Position numbers and translations under genes: made by a program | DNA from: Blastococcus sp. CPCC 205250 | GTDB taxonomy: Bacteria; Actinomycetota; Actinomycetes; Mycobacteriales; Geodermatophilaceae | NCBI RefSeq assembly: GCF_019799925.1 | Contig: NZ_JABGCG010000013.1 | Span: 62,001-126,000 of the forward strand | Direction of reading: 5' to 3' | DNA length: 64,000 nucleotides | In this document: in pieces, positions 20,101-27,141 of the stretch | Layout of the letters: every line of letters starts with the position of its first letter | Position numbering within the stretch: position 1 is the stretch's first letter | Notes under the pieces: generated by a model | The model's input: the letters and a program-made list of their open reading frames with translations, nothing else | Told to the model about the DNA's origin: nothing | The model's database searches: none

Positions 20101-20473
20101 CTCCCTGGCCGACCTGCAGGAGGCCTTCCTCGCCAGCGAGTGGGCCGACCGGCAGCCGGTGGAGGTCGAGGTCCCGTTCGAGACGCCGCTGGGTCCGCTG
20201 ACCCTGCGCGGGCGGATCGATGCCGTCTTCGCCGACGAGCACGGGAACTTCGAGGTCATCGACTGGAAGACCGGCCCACCTCCGCGCGGTGCCGAGCTGG
20301 CGGCGGCCGGTGTGCAGCTGGCCGCCTACCGGCTGGGCTGGGCGCGGCTGGCCGGCGTCCCGGTGGAGCGGGTGAGCGCCGGCTTCCACCACGTCGGGGC
20401 GAAGCAGACCGTGCGGCCGGTCGACCTGCTCGACGAGGCCGGCCTGCTCGCGCTGGTGAGCGGGACGGCCTGA
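17105..20473 (+). CDS. adnB: AdnB subunit of the AdnAB helicase-nuclease
   Basis: This protein has 1122 aa. The motor has Walker A GAGSGKT (68-74), Walker B VVLLDEYQDTSVGQ, a HSAKGLEWDVV motif and motif VI (RIGYVAVTRARHLLL). A PD-(D/E)xK nuclease near the C-terminus carries FEVIDWKTG, followed by QLAAYRLGWARL. Unlike AdnA it lacks the C-terminal Cys cluster. In mycobacteria AdnB supplies the leading motor. The start is a GTG overlapping the adnA stop (GTGA). A GNAT gene follows with a TGATG overlap, so three genes form one unit. Confidence 0.95.
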   Translation: MSPRRAAAEEQLSFDDLFGAAPEPAPAPRRVLSPAEVAQRCGLAYAPSAEQARVVAAPADRPLVVVAGAGSGKTETMAARVSWLVANRVVEPEAILGLTFTRKAASELNERIRLRLSALARHPETEPELRERLSIAMPTVSTYHGYAAALVAEHGLRIGVEPGAGVLGPAMCWGQAATVVTGYTGDMDDVPLGLVSTVEDVLALAAELGEHDVTPAALRAWTTKLEHQVAGYPDAPRKKGPYAPVLEMLTRQRARVALLPLVEAFEARKRAAGAIDYADQVSHAARIAVAAPEVGRRERARWQVVLLDEYQDTSVGQLRMLEALFGRTTGHPVLAVGDPRQSIYGWRGASAGTIERFARTFPGSRGKPAQRLTLATSWRNDRSVLAIANAVSGLLPPPPQELPDLAPAPTAGSGAVTVGLYETVAEENAALADRLAACWHGTDPQFAASAPGAGRRPTVAVLVRTRKQLSAIAAALRERDLPVEVVGLGGLLEVPEVSDVVATLTVLVDPTAGDALGRLLTGARWRIGPRDLAALEARARALVHARRPGRPEGGSTDGGDGAAPPEPPTERGSIIEALDDLGDASAYSTAAWRRLRRLSAELDRLRGRLGDALPDLVDEVARTLGLETELASAPGVSPAGARAHLDALHGVAAEFTELAELPSLPAFLGYLRDAEERERGLEPGEVAVNPEAVQLLTGHSAKGLEWDVVAVPGMTADQFPARTDSSDSWIKDPGAMPVDLRLTDREELPRLRLPVPGSGDQAVVRAALEDYVAEWKEFGLAEEIRIGYVAVTRARHLLLCSGSWWRDGVKPCGPSVLLDTARRACAAGAGVVVHWAEPPAEGATNPALEEWPVGVWPADPLSEPRRRALTAAAELVEASQPHPLDADGSAAVRLGTGDDVVDSWVRDADLLLRERARTDRPQVEVPLPSHLSVSALVTLRRDPAELARRLRRPMPAAPAPQARRGTAFHAWLEERFGASRLLDLDELPGSGDELAVPDSSLADLQEAFLASEWADRQPVEVEVPFETPLGPLTLRGRIDAVFADEHGNFEVIDWKTGPPPRGAELAAAGVQLAAYRLGWARLAGVPVERVSAGFHHVGAKQTVRPVDLLDEAGLLALVSGTA

Positions 20474-20928
20474 TGCGGATCCGGGACGCCGTCGAGGCCG
20501 ACCTGCCGGGCATCGTCGCCCTGTACGCCGACGACGAGCTGGGCGCCGGGCGCGAGGAGCCCACCGATCCGCTGCCCGAGGAGTACCGGCAGGCCCTCGC
20601 CGACATCCGGAGCGACCCGCGCCACAGGCTCGTCGTGGCCGAGGGCGACGGCGGCGCGCTCGTCGCCACCCTGCAGCTGTCCTTCGTGCCGCACGTCGTG
20701 CGGCGCGGCGGGGAGCGCGCGCAGATCGAGGCGGTGCGGGTCGCCCGGGCACATCGGGGGACCGGCGTCGGGCGGCAGCTGCTCACCTGGGCGGTCGATC
20801 AGGCCCGCGCGCGGGGGTGCGTGCTCGTCCAGCTCACCACCGACGCCGCCCGCCCCGACGCCCGCCACGTCTACGAGCGGCTCGGGTTCACCGCGAGCCA
20901 CGTCGGCATGAAGCTGTCGCTGCCCTGA
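20473..20928 (+). CDS. GNAT family N-acetyltransferase
   Basis: This 151-aa protein has the GNAT fold: acetyl-CoA-binding motif A is RVARAHRGTGVGRQLLTW, and motif B includes ARHVYERLGFTASHVGMKL. The ATG at 20473 overlaps the adnB stop (TGATG), so translation is coupled to the AdnAB operon. The substrate is unknown; the position suggests co-regulation with the repair complex but does not prove a joint function. Confidence 0.88.
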   Translation: MRIRDAVEADLPGIVALYADDELGAGREEPTDPLPEEYRQALADIRSDPRHRLVVAEGDGGALVATLQLSFVPHVVRRGGERAQIEAVRVARAHRGTGVGRQLLTWAVDQARARGCVLVQLTTDAARPDARHVYERLGFTASHVGMKLSLP

Positions 20929-20988
20929 CCACCCGGCCGCACACGGCGGCCGCGCACGGCTGCGGCACGACGGCCCGCCGGTCCGGAC

Positions 20989-21825
20989 TCAGCTCGACGC
21001 GATGCGGTCCAGGATCGCGCGGGCGAGGTCCTCCGGGGCCTCCTCCGGGATCCAGTGGCTGACGCCGGGCAGCTCCACGAACCGGTAGTCCGCCGTCACG
21101 TGCGCCGCGCACGCCTCCGCCGCGGTCCGGCCGATCGCCACGTCGGCGTCGCTCCACACGTACGTCGTCGGCACCGCGACGTCGTCCACCGGCGTCGAGG
21201 AGCTCATCGCCCGGTACCAGTTCAGCGCCGCGGTGAGGGCGCCCGGCGCCGACAGCACCGCCACGTATTGGTCGACCGCCTCCTCGGGCACCACGTCGCC
21301 GAACATCCGCCGCAGCCGCCGGGCGTCGTCGGCCAGCAGCACCTCCTCGGCCTTGCCCTCCTGCCAGAACAGCCGGATGTAGGCCGAGCGCTCCTGCTGC
21401 TCGGGGTCGGCGCGCCAGGCGGCGGTGAACGCGGTCGGGTGCGGCACCGACACCGCGGTCAGCGACCGCACCCGGTCGCCGTGCCAGGCGGCCAGCGCCC
21501 ACGCCGCGTTCGCGCCCCAGTCGTGCCCCACGACGTCGGCCACCGGGGCGTCCAGCGCGGTCATCAGGTCGGCGGTGACCTGCGCGAGGTTGGTCATCGC
21601 GTAGGCCTCGACCTCCGCCGGGCGCGCGCCGGGGGAGTAGCCGAGCTGGTCGACGGCGTACGTGCGCAGGCCGGCCGAGGCCAGGAGCGGCGTCACGGCG
21701 GCCCACGACTGCGACGTCTCCGGGAAGCCGTGCAGCAGGATCACCGGCCGGCCGTCGTCGGGACCGTCGGCCCGGACGTCGAAGGTGAGGTCGCCGACGT
21801 CCACGCGCTGCAGCCCTGCGGTCAT
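20989..21825 (-). CDS. Alpha/beta hydrolase, epoxide-hydrolase/dehalogenase type
   Basis: This protein has 278 aa. The oxyanion motif HGFPETSQSW and the nucleophile elbow GHDWGA, with Asp instead of Ser, place it with epoxide hydrolases and haloalkane dehalogenases that use an Asp nucleophile. The catalytic His is in GVSHWIPEEAPE. A helical cap sits between. It is divergent from the M20 peptidase gene. On the minus strand TAGCGT lies 7 nt upstream of the ATG, so it is probably leaderless. In mycobacteria lipV (Rv3203) lies near this spot but is a different hydrolase. Substrate unknown. Confidence 0.88.
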   Translation of the reverse strand: MTAGLQRVDVGDLTFDVRADGPDDGRPVILLHGFPETSQSWAAVTPLLASAGLRTYAVDQLGYSPGARPAEVEAYAMTNLAQVTADLMTALDAPVADVVGHDWGANAAWALAAWHGDRVRSLTAVSVPHPTAFTAAWRADPEQQERSAYIRLFWQEGKAEEVLLADDARRLRRMFGDVVPEEAVDQYVAVLSAPGALTAALNWYRAMSSSTPVDDVAVPTTYVWSDADVAIGRTAAEACAAHVTADYRFVELPGVSHWIPEEAPEDLARAILDRIASS

Positions 21826-21832
21826 GCCCGGA

Positions 21833-21838
21833 ACGCTA
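21833..21838 (-). promoter_or_regulatory. -10 box of a leaderless transcript (Asp-nucleophile hydrolase)
   Basis: TAGCGT on the minus strand lies 7 nt from the ATG at 21825. It shares a 40-bp divergent intergenic region with the M20 peptidase promoter. Confidence 0.5.
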
Positions 21839-21853
21839 GCGGGAGCGCACCGT

Positions 21854-21859
21854 TACCGT
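21854..21859 (+). promoter_or_regulatory. -10 box of a leaderless transcript (M20 peptidase)
   Basis: TACCGT lies 6 nt before GTG 21866; no ribosome-binding site is present. Confidence 0.5.
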
Positions 21860-21865
21860 CGGGGC

Positions 21866-23278
21866 GTGACGAGCCCCGAACGTGCGTTCGTGCACGCCCA
21901 CCTCGACGAGCTGCACGCCGACCTCGACGCGTGGCTGCGCATCCCCTCCGTCTCCGCCGACCCCGCGCACGCGCCGGACGTCGCGCGCAGCGGCGAGTGG
22001 CTCGCCGAGGCCCTGCGCCGCACCGGCTTCCCGACCGTGGAGATCTGGCAGACCGCCGGCGCCCCGGCCGTCTACGCCGAGTGGCCCTCCGCCGACGCGG
22101 GCGCCCCCGTGGCGCTGGTCTACGGCCACCACGACGTGCAGCCGGTCGACCCGGTGGAGCTGTGGGAGCACGCGCCGTTCGAGCCCACCGTCGTCGAGGG
22201 CCCGCACGGGCCCGAGCTGCACGCCCGCGGCGCGATCGACGACAAGGGCAACGTCGCGTTCCACCTGCTCGGGATGCGCGCCCACCTGGCCGCGACCGGC
22301 CGCGACACCCCGGCGGTCACCGTCAAGCTGCTCGTCGAGGGCGAGGAGGAGTCCGGCTCGCCGCACTTCGCCGGCCTGCTGCGCGAGCGCGCCGACCGGC
22401 TGGCCTGCGACGTCGTCGTCGTCAGCGACACCGGCATGGTCGCCCCCGACGTGCCCAGCGCCGTCGTCGGCATGCGGGGCCTGGCCGACGCCGAGATCAC
22501 CCTGCGCGGGCCGGCCGTCGACCTGCACTCCGGCTCCTTCGGCGGCGGCGTGCCCAACCCGCTGCACGCCATGGCGGCGCTGGTCGCGGCGCTGCACGAC
22601 GAGCAGGGCCGGGTCACGCTGCCGGGCTTCTACGACGCCGTCCGCCCGCTGTCGGACCGCGAGCGCGAGCTGATGTCCCGGGTGCCGTTCGACGAGCAGG
22701 CCTGGCTGGCCGGCCCGGCCGCCTCCCGGGCCACGGCGGGCGAGGCGGGCTTCAGCACCCTGGAGCGGATCGGCGCCCGCCCGACCGCCGAGGTCAACGG
22801 CATGTGGGGCGGCTACACCGGCCCCGGTCACAAGACGATCATCCCGGCGCAGGCGCACGCCAAGCTGACCTTCCGGCTGGTCGCCGACCAGCGGCCCGAG
22901 GACGTCGCCGCGCAGGTCCGAGCGTGGGTCGACCAGCACCTGCCCGCGGGCATCGAGGCCGAGGTGCACACCCCGCCCGGCGGGGTCTCCCCGTGCGCCA
23001 GCGACCTGGACTCCCCGGCCATGGCCGCGCTGCTGGCCGCCATCGCGCAGGCCTTCGACACCGACCCCGGCGCGGTGCTGTTCACCCGCGAGGGTGGCAG
23101 CGGCCCGGAGGCCGACCTGGTCGACGTCCTCGGCGCCCCGCTGCTGTTCCTCGGTGCCGGGCTGCCCACCGACCGCATCCACTCGCCCAACGAGCGGGTC
23201 CTGCTGTCGATGCTGCACCGCGGCGCGGAGGCCGCGGCGCACCTGTGGCGGGAGCTCGCCGCGGTGCCGCGCCCGTGA
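21866..23278 (+). CDS. M20 family dipeptidase
   Basis: This zinc-dependent exopeptidase of 470 aa has metal and catalytic motifs in order: YGHHDVQP (first metal His and catalytic Asp), ARGAIDDKGN (bridging Asp), and EGEEESGSP (catalytic and metal Glu). A dimerisation insert holds the conserved VDLHSGSFGGGVPNP segment, and a late His sits in RIHSPNE. It is cytoplasmic, with no signal peptide. The frame extends upstream, but GTG 21866 with TACCGT 6 nt before it is the likely leaderless start. It overlaps the kinase gene by 4 bp (GTGA), so the peptidase and kinase are coupled. Confidence 0.93.
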   Translation: MTSPERAFVHAHLDELHADLDAWLRIPSVSADPAHAPDVARSGEWLAEALRRTGFPTVEIWQTAGAPAVYAEWPSADAGAPVALVYGHHDVQPVDPVELWEHAPFEPTVVEGPHGPELHARGAIDDKGNVAFHLLGMRAHLAATGRDTPAVTVKLLVEGEEESGSPHFAGLLRERADRLACDVVVVSDTGMVAPDVPSAVVGMRGLADAEITLRGPAVDLHSGSFGGGVPNPLHAMAALVAALHDEQGRVTLPGFYDAVRPLSDRERELMSRVPFDEQAWLAGPAASRATAGEAGFSTLERIGARPTAEVNGMWGGYTGPGHKTIIPAQAHAKLTFRLVADQRPEDVAAQVRAWVDQHLPAGIEAEVHTPPGGVSPCASDLDSPAMAALLAAIAQAFDTDPGAVLFTREGGSGPEADLVDVLGAPLLFLGAGLPTDRIHSPNERVLLSMLHRGAEAAAHLWRELAAVPRP

Positions 23279-24879
23279 GCGAGGCGCAGGGGGGCGGGGC
23301 GTTCGGCCCCTACCGGGTCCTGGGCGTGATCGGTCAGGGCGGCATGGGCCAGGTGCTGCGCGCGCACGACGCGGAGCACCAGCGCGACGTCGCGCTCAAG
23401 CTGCTGCCCGCGCAGTGGGCCGCCGACGAGCACTACCGCGAGCGGTTCCGCCGGGAGGCGCAGATCGCGGCCCGGCTGAACGAGCCGCACGTCGTCCCCA
23501 TCCACCGGTACGGCGAGATCGACGGGCAGCTCTTCCTCGACATGCGGCTGGTCGAGGGGGAGGACCTGGGGTCGCTGCTGCGCCGCTGCGGCACGCTCGC
23601 CCCGGCCCGCGCGGTGGACCTCGTCGGCCAGGTCGCCCGCGCGCTGGACGCCGCCCACGCCGGCGGCCTGGTGCACCGCGACGTCAAGCCCTCCAACGTG
23701 CTCCTGGTCGGCCGCGCCGACGGCGGCGACCTGGCCGGCTCCGCGCCGGGTGAGGACTTCGCCTACCTCGCCGACTTCGGCATCGCGCGCGTCGCCGACG
23801 AGACCACCGGCCCCGGCCTGACCGGCACCGGCCTGGCCATCGGCAGCACCGAGTACATGGCGCCCGAGCGGTTCAGCGGGACCTCGCTGGACGGCCGCGC
23901 CGACGTGTACTCGCTGGCCTGCGTGCTGTTCGAGCTGCTCACCGGCCGCCGCCCGTTCGTCCCGGGCGACCCGATGGGGCTCATGTACGCCCACCTCCAC
24001 GAGGAGCCGCCGGCGCCGTCGTCGGTCCGGCCGGGGCTGCCGCCGGCTCTCGACGCCGTCGTGCTCCGCGGGCTGGCCAAGGACCGCGACCGGCGCTGGC
24101 CGACGGCCGGGGCCATGGCCGCCGCCGCCCGGGAGGCGCTGGCCGGCAGCGGCGTGCCCGTCCCGCGGCCCGACGGCGACCGCACCACCGTCGGCCCGGT
24201 CCCCGGCGACGCCGACCGCCCCACCACGCGCCAGCAGCCCGTCGCCGGCGCGCCGCCGACCGTGGTGGGCGCGGTCGTGCCCGAGGCGCCCGCGCCGCGG
24301 CCGGCCGGCCGGCTGCCGTGGGTGCTGGTCGCGCTGCTCGCCGCCGCGGCCCTCGCGCTGGCCGTCCTCGCCGTGGTGCTGGACCGGCAGGGCGACTCCG
24401 CCGACGACGACGTCGAGGCGACGGCGGACCGGCTGGTCGGCCTCGCCCTGCCCGGGGACCTCACGCCGGCCGACTGCACCGGCGAGGAGGCCGGGGACGG
24501 CGAACTGCGCCGGCTCTCCTGTCCCGACGGCTCCCCGGACGCGGCGTTGCCCGCCGGGACGTACACGGTCGGCACCGGCGACGCGGCCAGCCGCGGGGTG
24601 GCCGAGGTGGTCGAGCGCGAGGGCCTGGCGGAGCTGGAGAACCTCAACGACTGCGGGTCGGAGGACATGCCCGACGGCTACCTCGTCGTCACCGACACCG
24701 ACGACACGGTCTACGGCACGGTCGCCTGCTACGTCGACGAGGCGAGCAACGACGCGGTGCTGACGTGGGCGTGGGACGACCTGGGTGTTCGCGGTGAGGT
24801 CGTGGTGCGCGACGGCGGTGTCGACGACGTCGATGCCCTCGCCACCTGGTGGGGCAACAACGCCGACCGCGGCTTCTGA
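23275..24879 (+). CDS. Membrane-anchored serine/threonine protein kinase (PknB-like)
   Basis: This protein has 534 aa. The kinase domain (about 10-280) has the glycine-rich loop IGQGGMGQVLRA, VALK (ATP lysine), the catalytic loop VHRDVKPSNVLL, LADFGIAR and YMAPERF. A Pro/Thr-rich juxtamembrane linker, one TM helix (about 345-365) and an exported domain of about 165 residues follow. The exported domain has Cys in PADCTGEE, RLSCPDG, NDCGSED and VACYVDE, enough for two disulfides. It is not a PASTA domain, so the ligand is different from that of PknB. It is coupled to the M20 peptidase gene and followed after 17 bp by DUF2510. Confidence 0.93.
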   Translation: MSEAQGGGAFGPYRVLGVIGQGGMGQVLRAHDAEHQRDVALKLLPAQWAADEHYRERFRREAQIAARLNEPHVVPIHRYGEIDGQLFLDMRLVEGEDLGSLLRRCGTLAPARAVDLVGQVARALDAAHAGGLVHRDVKPSNVLLVGRADGGDLAGSAPGEDFAYLADFGIARVADETTGPGLTGTGLAIGSTEYMAPERFSGTSLDGRADVYSLACVLFELLTGRRPFVPGDPMGLMYAHLHEEPPAPSSVRPGLPPALDAVVLRGLAKDRDRRWPTAGAMAAAAREALAGSGVPVPRPDGDRTTVGPVPGDADRPTTRQQPVAGAPPTVVGAVVPEAPAPRPAGRLPWVLVALLAAAALALAVLAVVLDRQGDSADDDVEATADRLVGLALPGDLTPADCTGEEAGDGELRRLSCPDGSPDAALPAGTYTVGTGDAASRGVAEVVEREGLAELENLNDCGSEDMPDGYLVVTDTDDTVYGTVACYVDEASNDAVLTWAWDDLGVRGEVVVRDGGVDDVDALATWWGNNADRGF

Positions 24880-24884
24880 TCTCC

Positions 24885-24890
24885 TACCCT
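24885..24890 (+). promoter_or_regulatory. -10 box of a leaderless transcript (DUF2510 protein)
   Basis: TACCCT lies 6 nt before GTG 24897, within the 17 bp after the kinase stop codon. DUF2510 can thus be transcribed on its own as well as by read-through. Confidence 0.45.
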
Positions 24891-24896
24891 GAGCGC

Positions 24897-25781
24897 GTGA
24901 CCGGACCTGGCGAGCCCGCCGTGCCCGCGGGCTGGTACCCCGACCCCGACGGCGCGCCCGGCATGGTGCGCTGGTGGAACGGCCTGACCTGGTCCGACGT
25001 CACCACGCCGGCCGGACCCGGGGTCGCGGTGCAGTCCACCCCGAGCGGCTTGGCGACCATCGCCCCGGCCCGTCCCGTCACCTACGCACCGGCCGGCGCG
25101 CCGCCGCCCCGCCCGGCCCGGGTGGCGTGGTGGATCGGGCTCGGGGTGCTCGGGGTGGTGCTCGTCGTCGTCCTCGCGCTGTTCGTCGGGAAGGGCAGCG
25201 GCGGCAGCCCGGGAGCGGCCACGCCCACGGACGACCCGCCGATCGCCTCCGGCCCCGCCTTCCCGCCGGGGACGGTGCGGATCATCGACGAGGCCGCCGG
25301 CATCGCCTACCCGTACCTCGGCGACGGCTGGTTCGAGTGGGACCGCGGCGCGATGTCGGAGACCTCGGAGACGGCGGGGCAGTACTTCATCACCCAGGAG
25401 CAGACCCCGGTCGGCGTCTTCATCGCCCAGTGCACCTCCGGCCCGCTGGCGCCGGAGTACGGCTACGCCGGTCCCGGCAGCCTCGGCGTCACGCTGCAGC
25501 AGGTCGCCGACAGCGCGCGGATCAGCTACTACCCGGCTCCCAACGAGCAGGAGATCCGCCGGGACGAGTCGCTCACCGTCGACGGCGCCCCCGCCCACCT
25601 CATCGAGTTCCAGCTCAGCTGGGAGGTCGAGGGCTACGACGCCTCCGGCGAGCGGGCGGCCCTGCTGCTCATCGACGTCGGCCGCGCCCAGCCGGCGCTG
25701 CTCTACCTGTCGATCCCCAACACCCACGCCGAGCTGTACGGCGTCATCGACCAGGTCATCGCCTCCATCGACGTGCTCTGA
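24897..25781 (+). CDS. DUF2510 domain membrane protein
   Basis: This 294-aa protein has an N-terminal DUF2510 motif (PAGWYPDPDG...RWWNGLTWSD), a proline-rich linker and one TM helix (AWWIGLGVLGVVLVVVLALFV). A small-residue linker and an exported domain of about 190 residues follow. The exported domain holds YLGDGWFEWDRGAMSET and one Cys in IAQCTSG. DUF2510 is a short actinobacterial domain often found with membrane proteins, of unknown role. It follows the kinase gene by 17 bp and may be its partner or substrate, but this is only context. Confidence 0.85.
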   Translation: MTGPGEPAVPAGWYPDPDGAPGMVRWWNGLTWSDVTTPAGPGVAVQSTPSGLATIAPARPVTYAPAGAPPPRPARVAWWIGLGVLGVVLVVVLALFVGKGSGGSPGAATPTDDPPIASGPAFPPGTVRIIDEAAGIAYPYLGDGWFEWDRGAMSETSETAGQYFITQEQTPVGVFIAQCTSGPLAPEYGYAGPGSLGVTLQQVADSARISYYPAPNEQEIRRDESLTVDGAPAHLIEFQLSWEVEGYDASGERAALLLIDVGRAQPALLYLSIPNTHAELYGVIDQVIASIDVL

Positions 25782-25817
25782 CCCCCGACCCGGACGGCCG
25801 CGGGGTCCCGCCGCGGA

Positions 25818-25823
25818 TAGGGT
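25818..25823 (+). promoter_or_regulatory. -10 box of a leaderless transcript (M16 operon)
   Basis: TAGGGT lies 7 nt before GTG 25831. Confidence 0.45.
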
Positions 25824-25830
25824 CGGGGGC

Positions 25831-27141
25831 GTGACAGCAGCTGGGGCCGACCTCACCATCCGGCACCCGGTGGAGCGCTTCCGCCTCGACAACGGCCTGC
25901 GGGTCGTCCTGGCGCCCGACCGCAGCGTGCCGGTCGTGGCCGTGACCGTCTTCTACGACGTCGGGATGCGCAACGAGCCCGAGGGCCGCACCGGATTCGC
26001 CCACCTCTTCGAGCACCTGATGTTCCAGGGCTCGGCGCACGTCCCGAAGATGGAGCACGCCCGGCTGGTCCAGGCCGCCGGCGGCACCTTCAACGGGTCG
26101 ACGCACCAGGACTACACGAACTACTACGAGGCGCTGCCCTCCGAGGCGCTCGAGCGGGCGTTGTTCCTCGAGGCCGACCGCATGGCCGCGCCCGCGATCA
26201 CGGCCGAGAACCTCCGCAACCAGATCGACGTGGTCAAGGAGGAGATCCGGGTCAACGTGCTCAACCGGCCCTACGGCGCCTTCCCCTGGCTGCAGCTGCC
26301 CACGGTCGCGTTCGAGAGCTTCGCCAACACCCACGACGGCTACGGCTCCTTCGTCGACCTGGAGTCCTCCACCGTCGACGACGCCGCCGACTTCTTCCAC
26401 AAGTACTACGCACCCGGCAACGCGGTGCTGTGCATCGGTGGCGACCTCGACGTCGCCGAGACCGAGCGGCTGGTGCAGCGCTGGTTCGGGGCCGTCGAGG
26501 GCCGGGAGGTGCCGCCGACCGTGGCCACCGGCGAGCCCTCGCCGACGGCGGTGCGCTCCGCCGTCGTCGAGGACCGGCTGGCCCCCGCGCCCGCCGTCGC
26601 CCTCGGCTGGCGGGTGCCCGACCCCGTCGGCGACCTCGACACCTACCTGGGCAGCGTGCTGCTCGCCGAGCTGCTCAGCGAGGGCGACGCCTCCCGCCTC
26701 GAGCGCCGGCTGGTGCACGACGAGTCCCTCGCCGTCGCCCAGAGCAGCTACGTCGGGCTCTTCGGCGACCCGTTCGACGTCCGCGACGCCACGCTGCTCA
26801 CCACCCAGGTGCACCACCCGGCGAGCGTCCCCGTGGACGCCGTCGTCGCGGCGGTGCACGAGGAGATCGCCAGGGTCGCGACGCAGGGCGTGGAACCCGA
26901 CGAGCTGAGCCGGGTGCAGGCCCGCGCCGAGGCGCAACTGCTGCAGCAGGCCGACAGCGTCCTGGGCCGCACGCTGGGCTTCGCCGCCGCCGAGCTGGTG
27001 CACGGCCGCGCGGAGCTGGCCGGTGAGCTCGCCGCCCGCCTGGCCACCGTGACGCCGGAGCAGGTGCAGGCCGCCGCGCGGGGCCTCGATCCCGGCACCG
27101 CGGCGGTCCTCGAGCTCCAGGCCACGGGAGGACGACGATGA
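25831..27141 (+). CDS. M16 zinc metallopeptidase, catalytic subunit
   Basis: This 436-aa protein has the inverted zinc motif HLFEHLMF (HxxEH) with the distal Glu in NQIDVVKEEIRVN. The N-terminal half is the catalytic fold and the C-terminal half the second M16 fold. It overlaps the next gene by 4 bp (ATGA). That gene encodes an M16 protein without the zinc motif, so the two should form an active/inactive heterodimer like other paired bacterial M16 peptidases. No signal peptide is visible. Substrate unknown; peptide clean-up is likely. Confidence 0.93.
   Translation: MTAAGADLTIRHPVERFRLDNGLRVVLAPDRSVPVVAVTVFYDVGMRNEPEGRTGFAHLFEHLMFQGSAHVPKMEHARLVQAAGGTFNGSTHQDYTNYYEALPSEALERALFLEADRMAAPAITAENLRNQIDVVKEEIRVNVLNRPYGAFPWLQLPTVAFESFANTHDGYGSFVDLESSTVDDAADFFHKYYAPGNAVLCIGGDLDVAETERLVQRWFGAVEGREVPPTVATGEPSPTAVRSAVVEDRLAPAPAVALGWRVPDPVGDLDTYLGSVLLAELLSEGDASRLERRLVHDESLAVAQSSYVGLFGDPFDVRDATLLTTQVHHPASVPVDAVVAAVHEEIARVATQGVEPDELSRVQARAEAQLLQQADSVLGRTLGFAAAELVHGRAELAGELAARLATVTPEQVQAAARGLDPGTAAVLELQATGGRR

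Noticed and set aside
13923..20473. AddAB or RecBCD assignment for the helicase-nuclease pair
   Set aside because: Both subunits have a full UvrD-type motor plus a nuclease, the AdnAB plan; gene order also matches mycobacterial adnA-adnB.
16823..20752. A 1309-aa minus-strand open frame across adnB
   Set aside because: Very GC-rich DNA leaves long antisense frames; its translation is Arg/Gly/Pro-rich with no domain, while the plus strand encodes clear helicase and nuclease motifs.
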